Positions 1 to 7,612 of a stretch of 58,012 bases of DNA are shown here, piece by piece (the first letter of the stretch is position 1; each line of letters opens with the position of its first letter). This DNA comes from a virus, in IMG/VR virus record IMGVR_UViG_3300032213_001526, positions 1 through 58,012 of that record; one strand, given 5' to 3'. The position numbers and the translations under genes were made by a program. Below the pieces are notes generated by a model, which did not search any database, was not told the origin of the DNA, and was given only the letters and a program-made list of their open reading frames with translations.

Positions 1-1
1 C

Positions 2-301
2 ATGACAAGCGGAGGGCGGTTCGGTATTGGCACTCGCGGCGACGCATTTGACAGCTTTGCAACGTCTGATCCATGGGTCGGCGACATTCGCGAAGTCATC
101 ATCTACTCAGGTCGCGTTACGCCGCAGCTAGAGCAGCGTGTCGAAGGCTACCTCGCCCATAAGTGGAACATCGCGTTGGCCTCTGGTCACCCGTACGCTT
201 TTGCGCCTCCAATGATGGGTGCGTTTAGAACTATCGGCACGGGCGTTCGCACGCTGCGTCCGACGTTTGACTTTGCAAACTCGGGATGGGTGACGCCGTG
301 A
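2..301 (+). CDS. LamG-like virion protein, C-terminal fragment (cut by window edge)
   Basis: The ORF is open at the left edge, so the ATG at 2 is not necessarily the start. The 99 visible residues hold a GDIREVIIYSG-type segment followed by VEGYLAHKWN...HPYAFAPP, the C-terminal signature of LamG/concanavalin-A-like domains common in phage tail appendages and virion decoration proteins. The same signature is found in the product of 1230-2171. Likely a carbohydrate-binding structural protein on the particle, but the ligand is unknown. Confidence 0.6.
   Translation: MTSGGRFGIGTRGDAFDSFATSDPWVGDIREVIIYSGRVTPQLEQRVEGYLAHKWNIALASGHPYAFAPPMMGAFRTIGTGVRTLRPTFDFANSGWVTP
182..214 (+). repeat. 33-bp direct repeat, copy 1
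   Basis: These 33 bases, encoding SGHPYAFAPPM, recur exactly at 2016-2048 in a second LamG-like gene. The sequences around each copy differ, so this is a conserved domain end kept by recent duplication or gene conversion. Confidence 0.9.
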
Positions 302-1233
302 ACAACCAGACGCGCCCCGGTCGTGACCAGATCGCCGAATCTCGCTTCGACGTGCCGCCGCATTGGCGCTGGGCGTGGGATGGATTGTTCGCGCTCTACA
401 TCCCGTATGCTGGCGACGGCTGGCGCATCCCGAACCTTGCGCCGGGATACGGACACTTGGCGCTGACGCATGAAGCGACTCCTGTCTACTCCGCGCGTGG
501 CTCGGTGATGACTGCCGCGTATGCGCGTGCGTGGTGCCTGTTCCCGAACAACCTCTACAATCGCCAACTCGGGTCCACGCGCTTTAGCCTTCTGTGGGCT
601 GGATACGATACACGCGCAAACGGCACTGGTAGTCCCTACACCGGATACTTTGGGGTCAATGCAGGCGTTGACGCCAATCCGAATCACACGCTGGGCATTG
701 AGCGAAACGGGGACGCTCGCAACATCAACTTTATCAGCTCGACCAGCGGCGGCGGCGCTCTTGCCGTGCAAGGGGTAGAGCCTGATTCAGAGTTGACGGC
801 ACCGCTTTGCATTGTCGGTGGTCGCAGCTTTAATCGCAACGCTGGCACAAGCATGTTGCATGTCATGGCAAAACGCACGGAGAATAGTGGGTTCTACGGC
901 CTTGGCATACGCCACATTGACAACGACACGGGTGACACGAATTGGGGCGGTACGCCAAACAACGCGGTCGCACACATCTTTCTCGGCAATCGCTACACGG
1001 GGTCTGCGGGTAACCCCGGCATTACGACTAGCGTGTCCGCAATGTGGTTTAACTCGTTCTCGTTCAACAAGACGCGCCGACTGCACGCAGAGCCGTTTGC
1101 GCCGTTTACCAAGTGGAAGCGTATGTGGGCCGGTACGCTCGGCAATACGCTCGCGCAGTCCCTTGCCGCGACTGACGGCGTCCGCGCTCGCACGTTAACC
1201 AACGGCGCAACGTTGCGCGTGAGGCTCGGATGA
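298..1233 (+). CDS. Putative virion/tail appendage protein
   Basis: A 311-residue protein if the GTG at 298 is used. That GTG overlaps the preceding TGA and lies behind a G-rich stretch; the ATG at 286 is in frame and also possible. The sequence is rich in aromatic residues, Asn, Gly and Thr (for example FSLLWAGYDTRANG and GFYGLGIRHIDND), as in beta-sandwich receptor-binding or LamG-like proteins, but I see no diagnostic motif. It lies between two LamG-like genes with ATGA-type coupling, so a particle-surface role is inferred from context. Confidence 0.55.
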   Translation: MNNQTRPGRDQIAESRFDVPPHWRWAWDGLFALYIPYAGDGWRIPNLAPGYGHLALTHEATPVYSARGSVMTAAYARAWCLFPNNLYNRQLGSTRFSLLWAGYDTRANGTGSPYTGYFGVNAGVDANPNHTLGIERNGDARNINFISSTSGGGALAVQGVEPDSELTAPLCIVGGRSFNRNAGTSMLHVMAKRTENSGFYGLGIRHIDNDTGDTNWGGTPNNAVAHIFLGNRYTGSAGNPGITTSVSAMWFNSFSFNKTRRLHAEPFAPFTKWKRMWAGTLGNTLAQSLAATDGVRARTLTNGATLRVRLG

Positions 1234-2171
1234 ACCGCCCCTTGTGGACGCCAGCACAGGAACGACTCCGGCGCGTGCGCGGGTGGTACGATGCCGCGCT
1301 TGCGCCAAGCATTACGACAACGCCCAGCGTTGATACTCCGGCGCGTGTGGTCTACGCATGGGGCGACCGGAGTGGCCTCGCGAATAAACTTGAGCAGGCG
1401 ACCGATGGCCGTCGCCCTGAGATGGGGCAGATCAACGGCAGGCGTGCGGTTAAGGTTTTCCAATACGACTACGAGTACCTGACCGCGAACGCGCCCTCCG
1501 CGAACCCGTACAGCGTCACCAACGCCTCGGGGTTCGTGATGTTCTGTGTGTTCCGTGCCGATGTGGTCGCAACTAACGGTACGGTTGGCGATGGGGCTGG
1601 GACATATCTATGGGACCGCTATCACTTGACGGGGCGAACGCCTATCTCGTCGCTGAAGGTTCAGGGTTCTGACTGGTGTTGGCAGACCCGTACTGATGGT
1701 GGTTCTTACTTGAACGATTCACCAAACCTGTTTCCCGTCGTGTTGGGAAAAACAGAGTTGGTCAGCTTGGGGTATACAAGCGCAGCGGCTGTTACAACGC
1801 GGGCGTGGCGTGATGGGAAGCAAGTATTCAGCGCGAGCACGATCAACGGGGCGTTTTCCCCCGAACTTCCGTGCTTTGGCAAGTCCGACTCAACCACGAT
1901 AACTGGCTCCTCGGTAAGCATCGGGGAGTGGGTCATTATCAACGACGCAAACGATACGCGGCTGCGTCAGCAAATCGAAGGGTACTTGGCGCACAAGTGG
2001 GGAGTGCGGCTCTCGTCTGGTCACCCGTACGCTTTTGCGCCTCCAATGGTGGGCTCTGCCACATCGCTTTGGCCGCTCACGCGCTACACCCAAGCCACGC
2101 TAAACGTCACCGCACGGCGAGCAGCGGGTTATCTCGCCACACCCAATCCACGCCTTCCTATCCTTCGCTGA
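1230..2171 (+). CDS. LamG-like virion protein
   Basis: 313 residues, starting at an ATG that overlaps the previous stop. The C-terminal third carries IEGYLAHKWGVRL and SGHPYAFAPPMVG, the typical end of LamG/concanavalin-A-like phage domains, after a long beta-rich region. It shares this end with the fragment at 2-301, so the two are paralogues. Probably an exposed tail or capsid protein that binds glycans. The family assignment is fair, the exact role unknown. Confidence 0.65.
   Translation: MNRPLWTPAQERLRRVRGWYDAALAPSITTTPSVDTPARVVYAWGDRSGLANKLEQATDGRRPEMGQINGRRAVKVFQYDYEYLTANAPSANPYSVTNASGFVMFCVFRADVVATNGTVGDGAGTYLWDRYHLTGRTPISSLKVQGSDWCWQTRTDGGSYLNDSPNLFPVVLGKTELVSLGYTSAAAVTTRAWRDGKQVFSASTINGAFSPELPCFGKSDSTTITGSSVSIGEWVIINDANDTRLRQQIEGYLAHKWGVRLSSGHPYAFAPPMVGSATSLWPLTRYTQATLNVTARRAAGYLATPNPRLPILR
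2016..2048 (+). repeat. 33-bp direct repeat, copy 2
   Basis: Exact copy of 182-214, inside the second LamG-like gene. Confidence 0.9.
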
Positions 2172-2180
2172 GGTTTGCAC

Positions 2181-2621
2181 ATGAGCTATACGACCGTTTC
2201 AATTACTCCCGGCCTCGGCGCAGATGTCGCAGCCGACAACATCGACAACCGGCTTTTTCAACGGATGAAGGTTGCCGTTGGTGCCGAAAACGTCGGCGTA
2301 GATGTCTCCGACGCCAACCCAATGCCTGTAAGGGCACTTGGCGAGCTGATCGAAGCGATCGAAGCGCAGCGTATGACGTTGCAGTCGCTAGTGCGTACGC
2401 TCGGGCAAACCTATCCTGACGTAGCAGGGCGAATGCGCGTAGTAGTGGACTCGATCTCGGCGGCGCTGACGCTCGCGACAATCACGACGGTTGGCACGGT
2501 GACGACGGTTGGCACGGTAAGCAATCAAACGCAGATCGGCAGCTTACCCGCCACGGAACACATCCCCTCGCTCATGCGTCTTGGTGCAGACAGCGCACGT
2601 CGCAACATTTCCGTCACCTGA
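2181..2621 (+). CDS. Hypothetical structural protein with tandem TTVGTV repeat
   Basis: 146 residues. The ATG at 2181 is preferred over an in-frame TTG at 2175 because a GAGG Shine-Dalgarno lies 7 bases before it. The N-terminal half has a helical EAIEAQRMTLQSLVRTLG segment. Near residue 102 a six-residue unit, TTVGTV, is repeated in tandem. That kind of repeat occurs in phage tail and baseplate proteins. Function unknown; it sits in a block of virion genes. Confidence 0.6.
   Translation: MSYTTVSITPGLGADVAADNIDNRLFQRMKVAVGAENVGVDVSDANPMPVRALGELIEAIEAQRMTLQSLVRTLGQTYPDVAGRMRVVVDSISAALTLATITTVGTVTTVGTVSNQTQIGSLPATEHIPSLMRLGADSARRNISVT
2484..2519 (+). repeat. Tandem 18-bp repeat (2 copies)
   Basis: Two adjacent 18-base units beginning ACGACGGTTGGCACGGT differ only at the last base. 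They encode the doubled TTVGTV motif of the surrounding gene. Confidence 0.85.
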
Positions 2622-2630
2622 GGACTTACC

Positions 2631-4067
2631 ATGCCTACGACAAACGGCAATCGCCGCATCCTTGATCTCAAGCGGTGGGAGTTTTGTACACCGCTCCCCG
2701 CCGCGACTGCGGCTGGTGCGTTCGTGGTTAGCTCGCGCCACTATCGGCAGCAGCAACTCTACGTCACCGGCAATACGACGGCGTGGCTTTACAACCCTTC
2801 CGAGGACGGCTACATCCAAGTGCCGTCCCCTGCGCTTGCCGGAACGTTCGGCGCGGGTGCGTGCGGCGTGGCGGGATCGTTCTCCACCGGCACGACCGTG
2901 GCCGCGTCGAGCTTGACCGCGACGGCTGGCACCACGACGAGCATCACCACGAACCAGACGCTCGCGCGCGACCTGCGCGGGTATTCCGTGTACTTCCTGA
3001 GCGGCACGAACGCCGGCAAGCTCAAAACGATCGCCTCCAATACGATCGGCGCGTCGGCCGTCATCACGTTTGAGGGCGCGGCCGAATCAGTGGCGTTCGA
3101 TGCGACCAGCGTGTACCGACTCAAGACGCCGGTATTCTACGTGCTCGGAGCCGGTACGCTCGCAGCGGGGTCGTTCCGAAAGTACTGCTACGCGACGAAC
3201 TCGTGGACGACCCTCGCGATCACCGGCCTTCCGGCAACGATTGGCACGGACGGTCGCATGGTGTCAACGCCCGCGTGGATTGACAGTGGCTTCAAGAGCT
3301 TTGCCACCGGCACCGCGACGGCGGGTGCTGTCTCGTCGCTGACAAACAGCGGCAAGGCGTGGGCCGTCAACCAGTGGACAAACGCTCAGGTGCGTATTTC
3401 CGCAGGGACCGGTGCAGGCCAGATTCGCACAATCGCCAGCAACACGGCGACCGCCGTCACGCCGACCGCCAACTTCACGGTTGCCCCTGACGCGACGAGC
3501 CAGTACAGCTTCGAGGGCAACGACGACTTCCTGTACTTCCTCGGCAACAACGCTGTCACCATGTACCGCTACAGCATCTCGGGCAATACGTGGACGACGC
3601 TATCTCCCGGCGTAGCGCGTGCCGGTGCACCGATTGCGGGTATGGGCGGCAATTGGATACATAGCGTCAGCGCGACGGACTGGAACAACGAAACCCTGAT
3701 CCTCAACGGACGCTACATCTTCTCGATGCGCGGTGGCAGTGCCATTATGGACCGCTACGACATCGCAGGCAATACGTGGACGACGCTCGTCGGCGCACCG
3801 GCGACGGAGACGTTCGCCACGGGCACCAAGTACACGTACAACAAGGACCGGTTGTACATCCAGAAGGAAGCGACTGGCCGCTGGTTCTACTACGATTTCG
3901 CGTCGGGCGCGTTTGAGCCGTGGAGCACCATGACGTACACGCAAGGTGCGGCGGTGCTGGGCGACACGGCGTTCGATGTGACGTTCACCGACGGCGCGAC
4001 CAATATTGAGTACATCTACATGGCCCTTAATACGTCTACGGTCGTGTTGCGGCAAATGGTGATCTGA
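2631..4067 (+). CDS. Kelch-like / beta-propeller virion protein
   Basis: 478 residues with a strong GAGG site before the ATG. The C-terminal half has two kelch-like blades, MYRYSISGNTWTTL and MDRYDIAGNTWTTL, separated by about 62 residues. The N-terminal half has two copies of a module with the pattern SGTxAGxxxTIASNT...DATSxY. Propeller folds of this kind sit in phage tail fibres or neck appendages. The module between the blades is widespread in phage structural proteins, but its role is not established. Confidence 0.65.
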   Translation: MPTTNGNRRILDLKRWEFCTPLPAATAAGAFVVSSRHYRQQQLYVTGNTTAWLYNPSEDGYIQVPSPALAGTFGAGACGVAGSFSTGTTVAASSLTATAGTTTSITTNQTLARDLRGYSVYFLSGTNAGKLKTIASNTIGASAVITFEGAAESVAFDATSVYRLKTPVFYVLGAGTLAAGSFRKYCYATNSWTTLAITGLPATIGTDGRMVSTPAWIDSGFKSFATGTATAGAVSSLTNSGKAWAVNQWTNAQVRISAGTGAGQIRTIASNTATAVTPTANFTVAPDATSQYSFEGNDDFLYFLGNNAVTMYRYSISGNTWTTLSPGVARAGAPIAGMGGNWIHSVSATDWNNETLILNGRYIFSMRGGSAIMDRYDIAGNTWTTLVGAPATETFATGTKYTYNKDRLYIQKEATGRWFYYDFASGAFEPWSTMTYTQGAAVLGDTAFDVTFTDGATNIEYIYMALNTSTVVLRQMVI

Positions 4068-4069
4068 CC

Positions 4070-4234
4070 ATGACCGTCCACCAGTTAATCGCGATGGCGC
4101 AGAAACGGTTGGTGTATTTGTCGCAACTGCAAGCGTCAGCCCAGTTAATCGGCGACGTGGAAGCTGAAGCGCGATGGGCCGAAGAAATCGCGCAGACCGA
4201 AAGCACGCTCGCCGCTTTGCTTACCCTCGTTTAA
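4070..4234 (+). CDS. Small helical hypothetical protein
   Basis: 54 residues (MTVHQLIAMAQKRLVYLSQL...), starting 3 bases after the previous stop and ending 6 bases before the next start. The composition is amphipathic helical (Gln, Ala, Glu, Leu). Small helical proteins at this place in tail-appendage operons are often chaperones or linkers, but nothing here proves that. Confidence 0.55.
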   Translation: MTVHQLIAMAQKRLVYLSQLQASAQLIGDVEAEARWAEEIAQTESTLAALLTLV

Positions 4235-4240
4235 GCCGCG

Positions 4241-5515
4241 ATGTCGTTACTGCTGCTCTTTCAGAACCCAAACGTAGGGTTGCGCGTCACCGTGCTGCAA
4301 GGCAGTACGGTGATTGCGCGGCGGCAGATACGCGCCTCAGAACTGGGCGCAATTGATCAAACGTACACGTTTGCGCTGACGTTTGACGAGTTATTGACGC
4401 TCGGAGATGTTGATGTCACGCCATTAGATATTGAGCTGACGTTCAGCCCGACAGCCAGTGTGCGTGGCGTCGAGGTTGATAGCGCCAGCGTGTCAGTGGT
4501 GCCGGGTGTTTTTAGCACGCCGCCTTCATCACCACAGACCGCCACGGCTGGCGCGGCGAGTGCCACCGCGACTAGTGCAGCCCCAGTACTCGCTGTCGCG
4601 TTGACCGCAACGGCTGGGGTGTCAGTAGCGATCACGACCGCAGCGACGCCAGTCATATCTGTTGGCGGACTGACTGCTACCCCCACACCGTCTATTGCCA
4701 CCACAACCGCCGCAACGCCAAGTGCGTTGTTAAGCGGACTGACTGCGACACCCACGGCCTCTATCGCTACAGCAACTGGGCTGGCACCAGTGGTGGCGCT
4801 TGGCGCGGTAACGCGGACGACGACAGTTGCGACGGCAACAGCGACCAACGTAACCCCGGTGGCTGCGGTCGGCGCGATCACGGCCACCGCATCGACCGCA
4901 ATCGCTACCGCAGTCAGCCTGACCCCATTTGCGTCGTCTGGTGGGCTGCTGGCGCAGCCGACTGCCGCTGTCGCGACCACTGCCGGACTACAGCCCGCCC
5001 TTTTCGCTGGCGCAGTCACGGTCACTATGACGGCAACGACAGCAGCCGCGACAGTCAGCACCCCGACAACGGCGGCTGGCGCAGTCACGGCGACGCCGTC
5101 GCCTTCTACGGCAGCCGCTACGGCAAACACGCCAGCCGTCACGCTGGGTGCGGTGTCTCGAACACCAGCACCGGCCATTGCCGCCGCCGCCGCCGCCACG
5201 CCAAGCATCACGCTCGGCGGCATGGTCGCAGCGCCAGCCCCCGCTGTTGCCACAGGAACACCCAACGGCATCGGCACAGCTTCGACCTACACTCGTCCGC
5301 TTGGTGTCACGGTTGCCACCGCTGTTGCACGGGACATCTCGACTGGTGGCCTCGGCGCACTAGTGACTGGCATCGTCACCATTGCCATGCCGTCCGTCAG
5401 TGTAAGTAGCGCGGGTCCAACAGTCGTTGCTGTTGAAATGGCGTACCAAAGCGTTCTGGCTACGGCAGCACATGGCGGCGTAGCCGTTGCGATACGTTCA
5501 CGAAAGGGGGATTAG
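4241..5515 (+). CDS. Ala/Thr-rich repeat protein
   Basis: 424 residues. Residues 1 to about 90 form a beta-rich, non-repetitive domain. Residues about 95-360 are a degenerate repeat of roughly 20 residues with the pattern x-T-P-x-x-x-x-G-G-L-T-A-T-P-x-x-S-I-A-T-A. A short C-terminal tail follows. Such low-complexity Ala/Thr/Val repeats suggest an extended, perhaps surface-exposed or glycosylated, shaft. The start is weakly supported by its ribosome site. The long open frame on the opposite strand here is a by-product of the GC-rich repeat. Confidence 0.6.
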   Translation: MSLLLLFQNPNVGLRVTVLQGSTVIARRQIRASELGAIDQTYTFALTFDELLTLGDVDVTPLDIELTFSPTASVRGVEVDSASVSVVPGVFSTPPSSPQTATAGAASATATSAAPVLAVALTATAGVSVAITTAATPVISVGGLTATPTPSIATTTAATPSALLSGLTATPTASIATATGLAPVVALGAVTRTTTVATATATNVTPVAAVGAITATASTAIATAVSLTPFASSGGLLAQPTAAVATTAGLQPALFAGAVTVTMTATTAAATVSTPTTAAGAVTATPSPSTAAATANTPAVTLGAVSRTPAPAIAAAAAATPSITLGGMVAAPAPAVATGTPNGIGTASTYTRPLGVTVATAVARDISTGGLGALVTGIVTIAMPSVSVSSAGPTVVAVEMAYQSVLATAAHGGVAVAIRSRKGD

Positions 5516-5878
5516 GTGGCAATACCGGCTGAGATTTACTGCGACAACGACTTGCCGATTGAAGTAGGGCCAATCAATATCCGAGCCTTTGCGACCGGCG
5601 CGATCTCGCTTGGCACGGGTATTACGGTCAACGCCATGCTCTCGGCGACGAACACCGTCTCGGCAACCCCCATTCATGCAGACCTGTCCATTGTCCTCAC
5701 AGAGGGCGTCGGCTCGACTGCCGTGTTCTATGGCGGCTGGAACGGCGACAAGCTCACGTCGCGGCTGTTGCCGACCTACAAAGACGCGGTCGTCTACGTC
5801 ATCGTCTGGTCGGGGCAAGACTTCCGTGTCGTCGGCTCCGTGACCGTCCGCGACGTGCGTCCGCTAGACGAGGCATAA
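5516..5878 (+). CDS. Hypothetical virion accessory protein
   Basis: 120 residues from a GTG start placed 5 bases after a GGGGG Shine-Dalgarno and immediately after the preceding stop. Beta-rich with a conserved-looking end (VYVIVWSGQDFRVVGSVTVRDVRP). The stop overlaps the next start as TAATG, so it is translated together with its neighbour. No family recognised. Confidence 0.6.
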   Translation: MAIPAEIYCDNDLPIEVGPINIRAFATGAISLGTGITVNAMLSATNTVSATPIHADLSIVLTEGVGSTAVFYGGWNGDKLTSRLLPTYKDAVVYVIVWSGQDFRVVGSVTVRDVRPLDEA

Positions 5879-6177
5879 TGGCCCCCACGTTTGGACGCAT
5901 CCTCCGCATTACCGCTGGCCAGCCACTGACGGTGCCGATCTACGTGCCGCCGTCGTGGGCGAAAGAGCCGATTACCGTCGAACTTGCCGATTCGACGAGC
6001 ATACCGCTGGCCAGCACGCTCTCTGGCCGTGGGGCGTTCATTGCGCCAAACATTGCCACACGCACCTTCATGGCGCGTGACGTGCAGCTTCACGTTACGG
6101 ACGGAATGCGCCTCTATCTCGTCGCCCGCTGTCCGCTTGGCGCGGTGAGCGAGCCAGTGACGACGACCATCGGCTGA
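5878..6177 (+). CDS. Hypothetical small virion protein
   Basis: 99 residues, ATG overlapping the preceding TAA, GAGG site upstream. Short beta-rich protein without a recognised domain. Last gene of the left structural block; a stem-loop follows 17 bases after its stop. Confidence 0.6.
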   Translation: MAPTFGRILRITAGQPLTVPIYVPPSWAKEPITVELADSTSIPLASTLSGRGAFIAPNIATRTFMARDVQLHVTDGMRLYLVARCPLGAVSEPVTTTIG

Positions 6178-6193
6178 CGAGCGGACACTAGAA

Positions 6194-6219
6194 AGCCAGC
6201 GGTGGGCGGACCGCTGGCT
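6194..6219. terminator. Stem-loop after the left structural block
   Basis: A perfect 10-bp stem, AGCCAGCGGT / ACCGCTGGCT, with a 6-base loop. No real T-tract follows on the + strand; on the - strand TTTC follows. It could end transcription from both sides or simply protect transcript ends. Confidence 0.6.
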
Positions 6220-6408
6220 CTATAGTAGACATGGAAACGGTAGTAACCCTGTCGTTCCGCCAAGTTTTTTTGCTGTCACCGAAGTAGCTCGCCGCTTCCT
6301 GCTCTCACACAGGCATCGGGTCGTGGCCGTCTCCCCGCACCAGCATATTAGCGGTAGGCTGTCATTCGCGCAAGGGCCATTAGATACTTTGAGTGCGTTT
6401 GAGGTCAC
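6220..6408 (-). CDS. Weak leftward ORF candidate
   Basis: 62 residues with a GTG start directly following the stop of the leftward ORF at 6409-6840. It ends right at the stem-loop at 6194-6219. Codon choice (CTA, ATA) is unlike that of the genome's genes and no domain is visible. Possibly the decayed end of the upstream ORF or not translated at all. Confidence 0.15.
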   Translation of the reverse strand: MTSNALKVSNGPCANDSLPLICWCGETATTRCLCESRKRRATSVTAKKLGGTTGLLPFPCLL

Positions 6409-6840
6409 CTACGTGTGACCACTGACCGTCGTGGGCGTGCCAAGTCGTTTACGCTCCACCAGTAGGTGAGAGAGCGCTGGTCGTGAATGACGACGCAAGC
6501 TTGACTCTGTGATAAAAGACGGGTGGCTTACTGCGACCGAGATGGCTTCCGTGTCCCTTGGCGCAGACACAGCCTCCACTCCATCAGGGTCAGTCAACGC
6601 CGTAAGCGCGTTGTCGTAGTCGCTCGGCTTGCGCCGTACTACGAGCTTCAAGGGTTGGTGGAGCACCATGTTGCTCGACAGCAGAGCATGGAATTGCTTG
6701 ACCTTGTCGCGGTATCCCATTGAGTCGGCCACGCACCGTCTACCGTAGGCCCCGAGAAACAGAATAAAAACTCGGTCGAAGCCTTTACGGCCTCGATGAC
6801 ACGAAGTGTACGGCAAGGCCACGGGTTCCGCCAGTGCCAA
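6409..6840 (-). CDS. Leftward hypothetical gene candidate
   Basis: 143 residues with a TTG start behind an AGGA sequence. Codon choice in its central part (GAC, AAC, TAC, AAG, GTC) resembles the true genes, unlike most antisense frames. No domain recognised. It would be the only sizeable leftward gene, and its upstream region carries the TTTGTGAT box cluster, as expected for a regulated or autoregulated gene. Without an ATG start or a homologue this remains a candidate. Confidence 0.35.
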   Translation of the reverse strand: MALAEPVALPYTSCHRGRKGFDRVFILFLGAYGRRCVADSMGYRDKVKQFHALLSSNMVLHQPLKLVVRRKPSDYDNALTALTDPDGVEAVSAPRDTEAISVAVSHPSFITESSLRRHSRPALSHLLVERKRLGTPTTVSGHT

Positions 6841-6857
6841 TACGCCGATCTTCCTAC

Positions 6858-6968
6858 ATCACAAATCTGCTGTCGGAGAGCACATTTGTGATCTACACGA
6901 GAGCAGATTTGTGATATTTTGGCCTTTGGGCTAAAAGTATACGTCTAAAACGGCATATAGATCACAAA
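6858..6968. promoter_or_regulatory. Cluster of TTTGTGAT boxes (operator or iteron candidate)
   Basis: A perfect 14-bp inverted pair, ATCACAAATCTGCT at 6858-6871 and AGCAGATTTGTGAT at 6902-6915, encloses a third copy with one mismatch, AGCACATTTGTGAT at 6879-6892. A fourth copy of the ATCACAAA core lies at 6961-6968. The spacing (about 21-23 bases between the first three) fits repeated binding of one protein along the helix. It lies directly upstream of the leftward ORF at 6840. Confidence 0.65.
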
Positions 6969-6989
6969 AATGATGCTTTTTGGACCACG

Positions 6990-7014
6990 TAAGTCCTTAT
7001 AAATCAAGGACTTA
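6990..7014. other. Stem-loop
   Basis: Perfect 9-bp stem TAAGTCCTT / AAGGACTTA with an AT-rich 7-base loop. No T-tract on either side. It may be an operator or part of a replication origin. Confidence 0.55.
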
Positions 7015-7125
7015 GCGAATGTTTCAGTCACACTACCGGATGACTGTACTAGGTGCTATATTTCAGGTTGTTCCATTGTAGTCAACGTCGTGATGACGTA
7101 GCGCACGAGGAAACGGTGCAACGGC

Positions 7126-7168
7126 CCGATGCCTGCACCGCGTCAGCGCCCGCCGCTGATGGCATCGG
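7126..7168. terminator. Compound stem-loop
   Basis: Outer stem CCGATGCC (7126-7133) / GGCATCGG (7161-7168) encloses an inner stem TCAGCG / CGCTGA. On the - strand it follows, by about 18 bases, the stop of a small hydrophobic open frame (7187-7285), so it may terminate a leftward transcript. No T-tract. Confidence 0.45.
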
Positions 7169-7186
7169 AGATATTTGACAACTGAC

Positions 7187-7285
7187 TCACAAGCCCTTGC
7201 GCCATGCCATGTACGCAAGGCCACCAGCTATCACTGGTGCCACAGTCACGAAGAGCCCGTTTCCGGCCAAACCAGCGAATACAAG
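7187..7285 (-). pseudogene. Small hydrophobic leftward open frame
   Basis: A 32-residue open frame without an ATG, reading FAGLAGNGLFVTVAP VIAGG-type hydrophobic sequence and ending in AWRKGL, which resembles the end of a one-helix membrane protein. Possible non-ATG starts (TTG, GTG) lie inside. It may be a remnant of a membrane-protein gene or chance. Confidence 0.2.
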
Positions 7286-7358
7286 CTACAACCAATGGCG
7301 TCTGGTCCGCCGTCCGCTACCTATCCACAAAGTCTGGACGTGATGTTTTCGGCCCGCC

Positions 7359-7556
7359 CTAAACCAGCGTAACTGCCGCACGTTCGGTGAATGGAGAATA
7401 GTCGGTGTGAAATCCGGTAGGTAAGTGACTGGCGAAGGCGTCGACCTCCGCCCGCAGGATGTAAATCCCCGCTCCGCTCGGCCTGCGATAACGTACTGAC
7501 AGTACGTAGCGTGACACTCTCACAATTTGCCGTGTAGCTGCCATGTAATCCTGCAT
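7359..7556 (-). CDS. Small leftward ORF candidate
   Basis: 65 residues starting with ATG (MQDYMAATRQIVRVSRYVL...). Its composition is protein-like (RRPSGAGIYILRAEVDAF) but the codon choice is mixed. It overlaps the palindrome at 7491-7507, which argues against it. It would be co-directional with the small hydrophobic frame downstream. Confidence 0.2.
   Translation of the reverse strand: MQDYMAATRQIVRVSRYVLSVRYRRPSGAGIYILRAEVDAFASHLPTGFHTDYSPFTERAAVTLV
7491..7507. promoter_or_regulatory. 17-bp operator-like palindrome before the early genes
   Basis: ACGTACTG-A-CAGTACGT is a perfect 8-1-8 palindrome about 105 bases before the first early gene. It has the size of a binding site for a dimeric phage repressor. 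A candidate binder is the XRE-family protein at 27354, but no second copy was noticed near that gene. Confidence 0.5.
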
Positions 7557-7560
7557 GGCA
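7539..7560. other. Small stem-loop in the leader of the early block
   Basis: TGCCATG / CATGGCA with an 8-base loop, about 50 bases before the first early start codon. May act in the transcript leader; no T-tract follows. Confidence 0.35.
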
Positions 7561-7612
7561 GCGCACGCGACGTTCCGCCGCCCGCCTCACATAACCCATT
7601 TTGGAGCCAACC

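Larger units (their letters stand above)
6178..7612. other. Long regulatory/intergenic region between structural and early blocks
   Basis: About 1.4 kb without an ordinary + strand gene. It holds a stem-loop at its left end, weak leftward ORFs at 6220-6840, a cluster of TTTGTGAT boxes at 6858-6968, hairpins at 6990-7014 and 7126-7168, two small leftward open frames at 7187-7285 and 7359-7556, and a palindrome at 7491-7507 close to the first early gene. The 6850-7080 part is visibly richer in A and T than the rest, as expected for promoters, operators or an origin. No promoter pair matched well enough to call. Confidence 0.7.

Noticed and set aside
4357-5277. 306-residue open frame on the - strand
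   Set aside because: It is antisense to the Ala/Thr repeat gene; GC-rich repeats leave the other strand open. Composition is only Val/Ala/Thr.
7175-7372. + strand 65-residue ORF starting TTG and a TTGACA -35-like box
   Set aside because: No ribosome site, unlike-gene composition, and no -10 box at the right distance from TTGACA.
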